Positions 49,389-61,684 of a DNA stretch of 64,000 bases are shown piece after piece; the stretch's first letter is position 1; each line of letters starts with the position of its first letter. This stretch comes from Triplophysa rosa (Eukaryota > Chordata > Actinopteri > Cypriniformes > Nemacheilidae). Position numbers and translations under genes: made by a program. The stretch spans positions 12,519,048-12,583,047 of the forward strand of contig NC_079910.1 of NCBI RefSeq assembly GCF_024868665.1. Direction: 5' to 3'. The notes under the pieces were generated by a model. The model was not told the origin of the DNA. It worked only from the letters and a program-made list of their open reading frames with translations, and did not search any database.

Positions 49389-50844
49389 ATGGTCTCTTTA
49401 CACAGCAAAGGCGGCACAGAAACCGAATCTGAAGCGGCATAAATGTGTATTTACACAGACCGTTAATGCTGCTCTAAAGTGGCATAAATGCTTTTACACA
49501 GGAATTAAAATTATGCGAAATAATGCTGAACACAACCACAAAAGCACTGTTCTAACAATATGTTAATAAAATAATGACTTAAATTAAATGATATAAACTC
49601 CCCAAAAAACATTAGGCTATAAATGCAACATTTTAAATAAATTTCCTAGCTAACAAACACTCCATAGAAATTTGTTATTATCGGGCACCTCACCGCATAT
49701 TTAAAGACACCAAAAGTTGTTTTAAAGAGCCAGAAAGTCACTGTCGACCAGGTAAATGAACAGTTCCAGTGTTACAGTAAATGTTACCAGATCGTTGTCT
49801 TGTATGAAATATTGTCCTCAATGAGATGCTTTTGGCTATATAACGACAAAATCATTTGTCATTATATTTGTCGTATTGCATTTCAATCCTAGCCCGATGA
49901 GACCCAAATAATTTACGCTCCTAGGGCTGGGCATCTGTGCACAAGCGCTACTGTCCCCACTCCTACTGTCCTTACTTTACAATCTGGACCAAAGCGCTCT
50001 TACATTATTATGATGCGACTGTTTTGAGGTAAACGGTAAGAAAAGCGCACACACTCTCTCATCACAATATAGAGTAATGTTAAGTTTGTGATTTATTATG
50101 TGTTCGACTTCATGCGTGTGTTGCGCAGACCCATCCGCTTAAGTAACAGAGCTATTCAAATAACTCCTGCGGTATGAGCAGCACTGCATAATGTCCGACA
50201 AACCTAATATTTGAAGCAGTATGAGACGCGGTAACACAGGTCTGTATGTGATCGTGTCCCACGTATCGGAAGGTTTTTTTCCTTAAGAAGGAAAGGAGCT
50301 AATGGAGGAATTAAAAAAATTAATGTCATGAGTTCAAATAAAAAAATCTGCATTCCGCGCACACACAGTCACCAACAATCATACTCCAAACATTTTTCTA
50401 AATTAACTTTAAAAAGAAACAAAACGAAATAAATGTAATTTGCCATTAACTAATCTAAACTATTTTAATGGCTGAAAATAGTCTCAAAATTTACATCATG
50501 CATTCAAACTGTCATTGTGCCTGCCTGAGCCACAGCACAAACAAAAATATTCCAAACATTTAAATCATTTTATGAAGAAATGAAACAAAAAATGTATGTT
50601 TGAATTATTAAAAAAATCTGCGTTGTTATTAATAGCCTATAACAAATGTCACTGTGTGTTTTTGGCTTCATCTTCACTCTCTCGCTTTCTGTTGACATGA
50701 CAATGACGTAGTTTAGAGCGGCTTTAATGCGCCTTCATTTACACTAAACCTGAGCCGCATCAGAGTCGCCTTTGATACTAGGGTCTGAGGAGGGTCAGAG
50801 CCGGCATATTTTAGCTCGGCTTTCATGCGGCATTGCGTCTTTAC

Positions 50845-51720
50845 TAGGGCTGTCACTATTATTAAATAATCGTCTCATTGCGATTGTTTGATCTCATCGC
50901 GATGGTTTCAGATCATCGCAATTATTGCACATCTCTATAGAAGACACTAGGGGGAGCTGTAGTGCATCTGCATATTGCATATTTTATTGTATATATTGTA
51001 ACTAAAGCATGGTAATACTTGTAAAATGTACCACCACAACACAATCACTTTAAAAAAAACTAAAGCATATACCATAAAAATAACCTGCAGTACAATTTCA
51101 TATTATTTCAGTGTGAAAACCAGTCTACCAAAATTTCATTTACATAGAAGTAAACTTTTATTGTAGTCTTGCAAGTGAGAGAAAAAACAGACTAGAAGCT
51201 TTTCTATTACTGATAGTATTTTAATGGTGGCTTCAATTCACTCCTGATCAATTTACTTCATTTACAAGTATTTGGCGGTTGTATTATTGACAGGTAAAAG
51301 CCTAAACCTTAAAGGCGGGGTAACCGATTTCCGAATTACGCTTTAGACAACTGAGTCGGGCCGAGTACCAAAACAATCTTGTAGCCAATCAGCAGTAAGG
51401 TGCACATGATGGACATTAGCTGAGCCGAGCGCTGTCGAAAGCGACACATGAAGGTAATGGGGTGTGTTTGTTTTGGTGATTTGAACATCAACAATGGCTA
51501 AGAGAAATCGGACACCCTGCCTTTAAGAATGATGACCCAATTTTTTCCAAGAAAAAGAACATAGTCTTTATATTCAGAACAATATGGTCGTTTCAAAGCT
51601 GAATAAAAAATGTATGAGAATTAAAAGTCAAAGCTCTAAAACAGACAATTAATCGTCATAATCGCAATGATTTATTAGACAATTAATCGTCAGCCAAATT
51701 TCATAATCGTGACAGCCCTA
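50845..51720. mobile_element. hAT element, 876 bp, in copy 1 (right part divergent)
   Basis: Ends TAGGGCTGTCAC and GTGACAGCCCTA. Left flank GTCTTTAC (50837-50844) is not repeated on the right, where AAATA and N follow. It carries a TTAA MITE. Confidence 0.85.
51313..51522. mobile_element. TTAA MITE nested in the hAT (copy 1)
   Basis: TTAA at 51309-51312 and 51523-51526. Ends AGGCGGGGTAACCGATTTC and GAAATCGGACACCCTGCCT. Confidence 0.82.
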
Positions 51721-51724
51721 AATA

Positions 51725-51725
51725 N
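51725..51725. other. single ambiguous base (N) at the duplicate junction
   Basis: The only N in the window. It sits between the transposon end of copy 1 and the first base of copy 2. The exact column is 51725 or 51726. A lone N exactly at a duplication border suggests an assembly join. Confidence 0.9.
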
Positions 51726-53433
51726 GCTGTCTGTTAAAAGTCAAGGAAATCACTCACTGCTTGTGACTCAATAGCTTCTGTAACTTCAATTATGATTCAT
51801 CTTTATTTAATTTGTACATATGCAATGTTATGTTTTATTTGATTACTTTAATCCATTTCTACCTTAAAAGGTGTATCAGTATCTTATTCTATTTTCTGCT
51901 TTGCTCTGTTGTTTTATTGGTGCTGTTACTTCTAGCTTGATTATTTGTTCTTATTTTTATTCGTCAGTAGACCATTTTCCCTGAACATAGCACAAACCGA
52001 ACCCGAAACCGTGCCCCTAAAACCGTGACACAAACAGAACCGTGAGTAATTTTAACCGTTACACCCCTAGTGTTTATATATTATATAGCATATTTTAAAA
52101 CCTTTTTAAAATATAAAATGTAAGTTTATTTGCAAACAGTTAGGTTTTATGCTTAAGTCTGCGACATCTGCTGACGGACACAATGCTTCGTTGTCACACA
52201 GGAACATGCCAGCTGAAGATAATGAGGAAATTACGTCGCTTACTTTGCCAAGTGTATTCCAAACGTTCCATTATTGTTCTGTATTTCATATGTTTGTATT
52301 TCATATGTTGATATGCCACCCAACCATTATGCAATAGATACTTATGTTTGTAATGCATTCATTTGTCATGAATGTATATTTATTAATTTGTTTACACTAT
52401 GCTTAATGTGACACAACATGGCTTATTACCTTAAGTAATAAAATACACTGCATTAAAATATTTTATTCTTGAATAGCTGGCTTAATAGAAAATAAATAAG
52501 CAATTATACGAATAAGTAACTAATTAATAAATTAATTTTGAATTTTATCAAAACATACATTTAAAATTGTATCCGTCATGTTTACGTATTATGTCTGACA
52601 TCCACGACACTCCTCCCATCCGTTCTGTGATTGAGCGCTCGCAAGGATTCCTGGGTAGGGGACTTCAGTGGAGTCTGCATCAATGCGGGCTTCGCCGAAG
52701 ACTTGCATCGAGGGCACAAAGGAGGCGCTCGCGAGCAGACTTCTGAGCGATAAAAAGACAAATGGGACTCCCTACGGACTCGTAGACTTGGCGAGACCGC
52801 AAGTCCACATGAAGTGCGCCATTTGGGACAGGGCCATAATGGCACGTAACTCTAAAGTCTAAACTACAAGTGCTCTGCCCTTCGAAGGGAGTAGGGCATA
52901 GGAATGATAATTCCTATGATTCATTTTGGAATTTCCCCTCGACAGCTCGTGACGGTTCGGTACGAATACGCGTACCGTACACCCCTAGACAGTATTTATC
53001 TGTAACCGTCCCCTCTGCATCATGTTGTGTTAATAAATACTTGTAATGTGTTAATGCTACTAAATCATTACTAACATCAATGTTTTCATGTCACTTGGTA
53101 CTTTTAATGTTGCTAATTCCAGACGTTACTTCTGACTTTGTGATGGAAACATCCCAAATCCTAAAGCAGCACAGCTAAACTGCTTTTCGTATGTGTTTTG
53201 TACTATGGGGCTCACAAACATGTGTTGTTTTATAAATCCAAACAGATAATTTACGAAGATACAACTTCTGACGACTTTATAATACAATTTATCCACGTGC
53301 CTAGTTTACGTACTGTCAGTGTGATGGCTTGTGTTGAGTGTTGCTCTATTTAAAAAAGTACCAAATAATGTATGATGATATCTAACATGTCACATTTTAC
53401 TATTCGGCCACATTGTCGTAGGGAGTCTCGGAA

Positions 53434-54784
53434 ACCATTTGATTAAAAAAGTAATCAAAAGAGGAAACAGCGACCCCGAGCAGGAAAAAAAATCCCGCAC
53501 GCGTGCGCAAACAAGCTCCACCTCGCGGGCACCGGCCTCGCTGCTCCCGCCGCCTAGCCGGAGAAAACAAACTGCGTGGACGCGCTCTTGAAGCATGCGA
53601 CTTAAAGCACTCGCAAAGCATTTTGATTTGCTTTCTTCGGTATCGGAGTTTATCAGCAAAAGAGGTAAACGGCGCTTTGATTTTATATTGCACAAAATAA
53701 TACGCAGTTATTTTTGGGCGTTTTATAAGCTGCTGTTTTAAATCTTGCAATGTTCTGTGATGATGCTGTTCTGTTCAAACGAAACTTGCCTCCGTGCATG
53801 TGTTCCTCTGTTGGATGCTAGCGGGACCCGTGAAACCGATTGTAAGAAACAGCGCATTAAGGAAAAGTGTTGGCAGCAACAGTCATTGTCATTAAGTATA
53901 TCTAGATACAAGCGCATTGTGGGTCTTCGTAGACAGCTGGAGGACTTTTGTTCGAGTTGTCCTGTATTCACGAGTCATAAGTACGGCAGCCCCATGCTGC
54001 CAGGAGTAGGCCGAGCAGAGGCCGCTTCGAGTCGAGGTTTGATAGACGGATGCGTGACCCAATCAGAACGCTGGAATCCGCGTCACTCAGGGATTTCATC
54101 CAATCAAATTATTTGCTGTTGTTGCGCATCGTGGTTGACAAGTGAACAATGTAATGTCGAAAAGCCATTTAAAACGGCAAAATAAACGCTTAAACATTCT
54201 TGAGGGGTTGATTCATTGTAATGATATGAAGATTGCATTGCTTGTGTCTGTTGTCTTGAATTACGCACGGTGCAGCGCGTCAAGTTAGTAGACAACGTTG
54301 CACCCACGTTTTCGCATGTGAAGAAGTGGAGGAAAAGTCATAAGCCTGATTTCATGCGGACCTTCGAGAAAGATCGAATGGTCACACGCTTTGATTATTT
54401 CCTCCTCTTTAGGTTTAGTAAATGTCATATCCTAACTCGCTGCTATCTGATGTAACGAGCGCGGCTTGCTTTGACAGGCGTGTAAAGATGAGCCGCTGGC
54501 CTGACAAGGTAAACAACGAGGAGGAAACGTATTGCGCGCCATTTGCGTCACGCAACGCTCGATGCATTGCCGATGTGCGTGACCGTTAAACGGGTCACCT
54601 CGGGGGCTGTGTGTTTTTTGTATTGACACAATCTACCGGTTTCCCGCTATTATGACGCAAGTTATTCACATGTATGGATCGTGTGTTTCCACGAGGACGG
54701 ACACGAGCCCGGGGGTTGCGCGCGCAGCGCAGACGAATTGGATTACAGCGACGTTTGTGATGACGCGCTGACATTTGCCCCACC
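53434..54784. promoter_or_regulatory. phf20: CpG-rich segment, probable phf20 promoter (copy 2)
   Basis: Same sequence as 45230-46580 with one visible difference (54110). It lies about 7.6-9 kb upstream of the phf20 start codon. If the duplication is an assembly artefact, the two copies are one promoter. Confidence 0.45.
53504..53664 (+). other. phf20: possible non-coding first exon of phf20 (copy 2)
   Basis: Identical to the copy at 45300-45460, with the GTAAAC donor at 53665. Being nearer to the coding exons and on the same side of the N, it is the likelier one to be used. Confidence 0.35.
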
Positions 54785-55197
54785 AAATAATAATATAACA
54801 ATAAAACACAATTAGAATAATTTGTAAGGATTACCTAGAAGTTACTCATGTAAATACATAACGTGAACACAAGTCATGCCTTAGATATTATATAATAAAT
54901 AAGACTGTGACGAGCCAGAACTGTTTATTAAATATGTCATTTTCATTGTTCTCTTTTTCTTTAGTTAGTTGTCTATTCTCTTTCAGTGTCTTTAAATCTA
55001 AAGGATTTTAATTCATATATTACAGCCTCATGAGGTCAGTATATGGAAGAGAGCTGTTTGTTCTAATGCTGAACCAGCCAACTGTAAACAGGAAGCAATT
55101 TTGATATTCTGCCTATTGTAATGTGTTTAGATGACCTTACATCATGATGACATGTACATGAGTGAGATGACAAGATGAGATTTTTAGACTTTTTTAA

Positions 55198-55591
55198 AGT
55201 CACCATGCAATCAAACAGGAAATTTTGATTTTAAAAAAGTGTTTTACACAGTGTTGCAGTGATTATTATAAATTATTTATCTGTGCACACCTTTTTTTTA
55301 TTCATTAGCACTTGTAATCTTTAATCAAAAACGTTAAGCTCCTCTCCCTCTCTCAACAACAACTCTTCACTACATGACCTCAGCAACAAAAAAGAGGTAG
55401 GACTATACTCACTGTCCAATGGCCAGGCACTTTTAGCCTTCCCCTGCAGGCCCAACTTAAAACAAACCAATCAAAAAGGGAAGGGCTAAAATAAAGCCCC
55501 GCCCTACTTTTTTTTTCTAATTTCAGAAGCCGTTTCACTCTGATACAGAATACGAAAAGAAGACAGTAGCAACTGCTGTTTCATGGTGACT
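55198..55591. mobile_element. TTAA-flanked MITE, 394 bp (copy 2)
   Basis: Duplicate of 46994-47387. Confidence 0.82.
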
Positions 55592-56035
55592 TTAAAGAAA
55601 TCCTCAATGATGAAATATATAGGGAAAATAGACTTTAATTCACCTTAACCCAAAATGCAAAAAAAATGTAGGCGTTATAAAATCAACTTGTACTTTTGAA
55701 ACACATTAAACTTCTATTTTAATGAATAATATTATGCAGTAATAAACAATATGTAAACACTGCTAAATGTTTTGTCACAAACTCAAATGACAGGCAGTAA
55801 TTGCACAAAATTTATGCTTTGTTTTCTTAACAGGTGCAGCTTTTAGTAAAGGGCTGTGGTTGTTTTCTTTACATGCTTTTGCATAGTGCTCATGTTAGGA
55901 GAGCTGGCAATCATATCACACTGTCAATCCTCTTTCCTCTTCTTGACTGAACCCTCATAGCCTTCAGAGAAACAGTTAAAACTACATAAACACATCATGT
56001 TTTATGCTTACATTGCACATATGTAAGAGACAGAT

Positions 56036-57592
56036 TAGGGATGTAACGATTACCGGTTTTATGATAAACCACGATTAGGACGTCCAACGGTTAGTAATAT
56101 CATGCCATATTTTAGTTATCATTAAACCGTACCAACTTATCGTTACTAACGGTAAATTCATACTGTCCAGTGTCTGCCAAAGTTAGCAACAGTATAAATG
56201 AGGCGCATTAGGAAACGTGGGTTTTGTTCATTTATGTCAGGAGTGCAAAATAATGTTATTGATATGAGACATCCTCGTCTGCTACCGTTTATTTGCGATT
56301 ACAGGGCTTTTAGTTCAAAATGTGTATATTGGGGGAAATATAGATATACTGAAACACGTTTACATCATATTTCTTAGACAGACTGATGATTTTGAAGCTC
56401 TGTTCAACTCTAGCTGTGCTTTCAGACCGCCGCCGTCGAGAGCGTCAAAAATCGCTCTGGCCGCCCTGCCAGCAACGCTGTTGAAAGAGTCTTGGGCGCG
56501 CTGACGCTCTGACGTAGATCGAAATCTTATCTTGTATTTAAAGGGGCCGCAAGCAAACATGCTTGTTGATCTTGTGCAGACTGACCACAAGAAATTGATC
56601 GGTGGAAAGAACTTTATTGTAGTGACACGTTTGCTAACGAAATAAACCAATTAAAAGCCATTTGTGTGGTGTGGCTTTTGTGTTCATGGTTAAGTGCTAG
56701 TCTAATTTCAACATTATAGGAGACATTTACTAGCCTTGTTATTTAATTAACATTAATTGGTGTGCAACCTACATTACAAACTCTCGTGGTCGAAGTGTAA
56801 CGTTAGCTTTAATGCAGTTGGTCAAAGCGGAAATATTCTGCAGCAGTAACACTGTTTTGCATGCTCTGGCGCTAAAGTTAGCATGAAATTCCCGCTTATT
56901 TACAGAAAATGTATAACGTTAATGCACATCATCAGCAACTCACCAGGAACACAAACAATCTCAAGACACCTTGGTCCATGCATCATTTTTTTTATTTATG
57001 TCCCTGTACGCAAACAGGGACGCGTCGTATAGGATTTGGAAACCCGCCACAGCAATTATCAACTTCTCCATTTTGCTTGGGAACTAATGTGGTCGGAACC
57101 AAAGTTTACAGGGCTGCTTTCTCTGGAATCATCTCAAGCGATGGACTTCTACGTTCCGATTGGTTGCCACCGAACCGCGTCATAGCTCATTACCATAAAG
57201 TTGACCTGATTTCAACTCTCCTTGACGCCCTCAACGGCCAAGACGCGCCGCTCCTCGCATTGAAAATGAATGACTTCCGGCCACTTTGACGCTCTCGACG
57301 GCGGCGGTCTGAACGCACAGTATCTGTTTCTTTTGCGTTCGGCCTTATGACTGCAGGTGTCTCCTGGGTCCTAAAGTACACCCAACTACTTATGACACAT
57401 GCAGATTTTCTGATTGTTTTGCGTTTTAATGAATGTCTGATTTACTTACTTCAGGTTGTGTTCAACAAAGTATCAGTACTTTTTGGATATTTCCAGCACA
57501 CTGCGAGAAAAAAAATCACGATAATACAGATAACCGTGACAGTAGCGGGCGCTATAAACGCGGTGTGAAAATTTCATACCATTGCATCTCTA
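56036..57592. mobile_element. possible hAT-type element (copy 2)
   Basis: Duplicate of 47832-49388. Confidence 0.4.
56415..57320. mobile_element. inverted-repeat element (copy 2)
   Basis: Duplicate of 48211-49116. Confidence 0.75.
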
Positions 57593-59515
57593 ATGGTCTC
57601 TTTACACAGCAAAGGCGGCACAGAAACCGAATCTGAAGCGGCATAAATGTGTATTTACACAGACCGTTAATGCTGCTCTAAAGTGGCATAAATGCTTTTA
57701 CACAGGAATTAAAATTATGCGAAATAATGCTGAACACAACCACAAAAGCACTGTTCTAACAATATGTTAATAAAATAATGACTTAAATTAAATGATATAA
57801 ACTCCCCAAAAAACATTAGGCTATAAATGCAACATTTTAAATAAATTTCCTAGCTAACAAACACTCCATAGAAATTTGTTATTATCGGGCACCTCACCGC
57901 ATATTTAAAGACACCAAAAGTTGTTTTAAAGAGCCAGAAAGTCACTGTCGACCAGGTAAATGAACAGTTCCAGTGTTACAGTAAATGTTACCAGATCGTT
58001 GTCTTGTATGAAATATTGTCCTCAATGAGATGCTTTTGGCTATATAACGACAAAATCATTTGTCATTATATTTGTCGTATTGCATTTCAATCCTAGCCCG
58101 ATGAGACCCAAATAATTTACGCTCCTAGGGCTGGGCATCTGTGCACAAGCGCTACTGTCCCCACTCCTACTGTCCTTACTTTACAATCTGGACCAAAGCG
58201 CTCTTACATTATTATGATGCGACTGTTTTGAGGTAAACGGTAAGAAAAGCGCACACACTCTCTCATCACAATATAGAGTAATGTTAAGTTTGTGATTTAT
58301 TATGTGTTCGACTTCATGCGTGTGTTGCGCAGACCCATCCGCTTAAGTAACAGAGCTATTCAAATAACTCCTGCGGTATGAGCAGCACTGCATAATGTCC
58401 GACAAACCTAATATTTGAAGCAGTATGAGACGCGGTAACACAGGTCTGTATGTGATCGTGTCCCACGTATCGGAAGGTTTTTTTCCTTAAGAAGGAAAGG
58501 AGCTAATGGAGGAATTAAAAAAATTAATGTCATGAGTTCAAATAAAAAAATCTGCATTCCGCGCACACACAGTCACCAACAATCATACTCCAAACATTTT
58601 TCTAAATTAACTTTAAAAAGAAACAAAACGAAATAAATGTAATTTGCCATTAACTAATCTAAACTATTTTAATGGCTGAAAATAGTCTCAAAATTTACAT
58701 CATGCATTCAAACTGTCATTGTGCCTGCCTGAGCCACAGCACAAACAAAAATATTCCAAACATTTAAATCATTTTATGAAGAAATGAAACAAAAAATGTA
58801 TGTTTGAATTATTAAAAAAATCTGCGTTGTTATTAATAGCCTATAACAAATGTCACTGTGTGTTTTTGGCTTCATCTTCACTCTCTCGCTTTCTGTTGAC
58901 ATGACAATGACGTAGTTTAGAGCGGCTTTAATGCGCCTTCATTTACACTAAACCTGAGCCGCATCAGAGTCGCCTTTGATACTAGGGTCTGAGGAGGGTC
59001 AGAGCCGGCATATTTTAGCTCGGCTTTCATGCGGCATTGCGTCTTTACTAGGGCTGTCACGATTATTAAATAATCGTCTCATTGCGATTGTTTGATCTCA
59101 TCGCGATGGTTTCAGATCATCGCAATTATTGCACATCTCTATAGAAGACACTAGGGGGAGCTGTAGTGCATCTGCATATTGCATATTTTATTGTATATAT
59201 TGTAACTAAAGCATGGTAATACTTGTAAAATGTACCACCACAACACAATCACTTTAAAAAAAACTAAAGCATATACCATAAAAATAACCTGCAGTACAAT
59301 TTAATATTATTTCAGTGTGAAAACCAGTCTACCAAAATCTCATTAACATAGAAGTAAACTTTTATTGTAGTCTTGCAAGTGAGAAAAAAACAGACTAGAA
59401 GCTTTTCTATGACTGATAGCATTTTAATGGTGGCTTCAATTCACTCCTGATCAATTTACTTAATTTACAAGTATTTGGCGGTTGTATTATTGACAGGTAA
59501 AAGCCTAAACCTTAA

Positions 59516-59720
59516 AGGCGGGGTAACCGATTTCCGAATTACGCTTGTAGCTGAGTCGGGCCGAGTCCAAAACAACCTTGTAGCCAATCAGCAGTAAGGT
59601 GACACAAGGACGGACATTAGCCGAGCCGAGCGCTGACGAAAGCGAAAGATGGGTAAGGGGTGTGTTTGTTTTGGTGATTTGAACATCAACAACGGCTAAG
59701 AGAAATCGGACACCCCGCCT
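59516..59720. mobile_element. TTAA MITE nested in the hAT (copy 2)
   Basis: TTAA at 59512-59515 and 59721-59724. Ends AGGCGGGGTAACCGATTTC and GAAATCGGACACCCCGCCT. Confidence 0.85.
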
Positions 59721-59741
59721 TTAAGATGATACCAATTTTTC

Positions 59742-60726
59742 TAGGATGCACCGAATGTTCGGCCACCGAATATATTCGGCCGAAAATAGCAAAAAACGCA
59801 TGTTCGGTATTCGGCCGAATATGTGAAATGGCCGAATAAATTTTACCGAACATGACTCGAGAAACGATCAACTAGCAACCAGCGCAGAGAGAGAGAGAGA
59901 GAGACGTGCGCTTTATTACTGCCGAAAACATTTTGGCAGTGTGTGTGTGGAGCATTTTAAGGTGTCAGAGAAAGACACAGCACGGGACTTGCCGCACGGA
60001 AGTAAATTTCCGAATGAAAGCGTCTTTACCGGTCGGTAACTTGTGTACTTCAGACGGGAGCGGGCTGTCTGACAGTAGCCCCGCCGCTCGCGACATCCTT
60101 TGACATCATACAGTGGTCGCGCGCACACAGTTCCCTGTACTAAACAACTTGTCAAAGTATGTTCTGTGCATCCCGGCCACGAGTGCACCAGAGAACAGTC
60201 AGCTTCTGTGGGCGGAGTTTGGAGGAGAGACGTGAACTGATATGGTTGTCAGTCAGCATCAGTCAGAATTGCTTGCGTTCGATGTTTTTTTTTCTTAAAA
60301 TCATTTTGCAACGTAGCCTATAATAATCCAACAGTTTTAGTTTATTCGTATTTTTAGTTTATAGGCCTAATGTGGAATGACACTTTTTAATGAAGCTGTT
60401 TTGTTGTAGGGGTACAGAGTAACTTACATTACATTCTTTTACCAGTCAGTTATAGGCCTAATTAATATAGGCTATTAAATTTTTTGTTTTAATGTATTTT
60501 GTTTTGCTCAATTTTATATTAAGTTGTATTGTATTTTATTGAAAAGCAAGACAAATTTTTAAAAGCAAATTTTGACTATTCAGTTTGTGCAATAGTGAAA
60601 AAAATAGCTTAATAAATAGAAGAAATGCAAAAACCATGTTCGGTGTTCGGTATTATTCGGCCTTCGGCCAAGTGTTTCACATCATGTTCGGCTTTGGCCA
60701 AGAATGTTAGATTCGGTGCATCCCTA
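59742..60726. mobile_element. second hAT element nested in the first, 985 bp
   Basis: Ends TAGGATGCACCGAAT and ATTCGGTGCATCCCTA, with ATTCGGCC repeats just inside both. Flanks AATTTTTC and ATTTTTTC are a 7/8 duplication. The hAT in copy 1 lacks it, giving an empty site. A short frame at about 59939-59983 (WSILRC/VEHFKVSEKDTA) may be a relic of a BED-finger start. Confidence 0.85.
59886..59903. repeat. short (GA)n tract
   Basis: Nine GA units within the nested hAT. Confidence 0.9.
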
Positions 60727-61113
60727 ATTTTTTCCAAGAAAAAGAACATAGTCTTTATATTCAGAACAATATGGTCGTATCAAAGCTGAATAAAAAATCA
60801 AAAGTCAAAGCTCTAAAACAGACAATTAATCGTCATAATCGCAATGATTTATTAGACAATTAATCGTCAGCCAAATTTCATAATCGTGACAGCCCTAGTC
60901 TTTACACAGAAATTGAATCCGCCACAGAGACGCACGCCCTAACTAGCCTGTGTAAAGACGCCTTAAGATGATCCATTTCTGAAGAGGTTTGCCTGTGAAT
61001 GTATTTAAAATAACGTAATGTGAACTTGCAATTGCTATACTGTACTTGTGGTACAGTCAGCTCAGCTGCTGATCAGCCGTGCACACCCAAAGCACTGCTG
61101 ACAAAGCGAACCG

Positions 61114-61280
61114 CACTGGGTTCACACCAAACGCGAATTAAACGTTTTGCGTGAGTAAATTACATTCATTATATTCATTCGCACCGCTTGCTGCGTTGCG
61201 TCTATACGCATCTTTGCATTGACTTTGTGTGTAATTTACTCACGCAAAACGTTTAATTCGCGTTTGGTGTGAACCCAGTG
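61114..61280. repeat. hairpin with perfect 51-bp arms
   Basis: Arms 61114-61164 and 61230-61280 are exact reverse complements (outer end CACTGGGTTCACACCAAACG), separated by 65 bases. A further partial arm GCGTTTGGTGTGAACACATC follows at about 61305-61324. Probably a fold-back MITE. Confidence 0.92.
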
Positions 61281-61684
61281 TAAGAGCGTGGAACACGATT
61301 GTTTGCGTTTGGTGTGAACACATCATTAACACTAGTGCTTGTACTCGAGGCGCTGCAGACGCGAGATACGCTTGAATGTTGAATGTCCGTCTAGCGCGTG
61401 TTTACACAGAAAAAGTAGCACTGCGGGATGAAAAATCACGTTGTCTATGAATGGCTGGGCTGGTCAATGTAGCTCACAGCACGCACATACTTTGTGCAGT
61501 TATTAGCATGTTCTGTACAGTAATGAAAAGTCGCACCACAACAAAATGTACACTCACACAAATGCTTCCAAATATATTATCAGGTCGCACATGGACCATA
61601 TGCGACTAAAATGGTCGCAATTTCGAGCCCAACACTCCATCATGCCAATTGCTTAAGGAAATTGTGTTCTCTCTATACGCATCG

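Larger units (their letters stand above)
43527..51720 (+). repeat. 8.2-kb direct duplicate, copy 1
   Basis: Every segment I compared from 43531 to about 51098 recurs exactly 8204 bases downstream, with five single-base differences found by eye: 45906, 46879, 47560, 48775 and 50857. No net insertion or deletion is visible over that span. From about 51099 to 51720 the two copies diverge sharply although both are the same transposon family. The copy ends at the terminal inverted repeat of that transposon, five bases before an N. Confidence 0.95.
51731..59748 (+). repeat. 8.2-kb direct duplicate, copy 2
   Basis: Counterpart of 43527-51720. It begins a few bases after the N at about 51725. Everything annotated in copy 1 (CpG segment, TTAA MITE, inverted-repeat elements, hAT) is present at +8204. 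Its transposon continues normally into the sequence leading to phf20, so this copy is the one physically connected to the gene. Confidence 0.95.
59049..60897. mobile_element. hAT element with nested insertions, 1849 bp
   Basis: Ends TAGGGCTGTCACGATTAT and ATAATCGTGACAGCCCTA, flanked by exact 8-bp duplications GTCTTTAC (59041-59048 and 60898-60905). Without its 985-bp insert it matches the 876-bp element of copy 1 in structure. Confidence 0.92.
57594..60963. mobile_element. possible PIF/Harbinger-like element hosting the hAT stack
   Basis: Left end TGGTCTCTTTACACAG and the complement of the right end, AGGCGTCTTTACACAG, are inverted repeats. TAA at 57591-57593 and 60964-60966 would be a 3-bp target duplication typical of PIF/Harbinger. 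Inside are CGGCATAAATG-type subterminal motifs and the complete nested hAT at 59049-60897. Confidence 0.5.
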
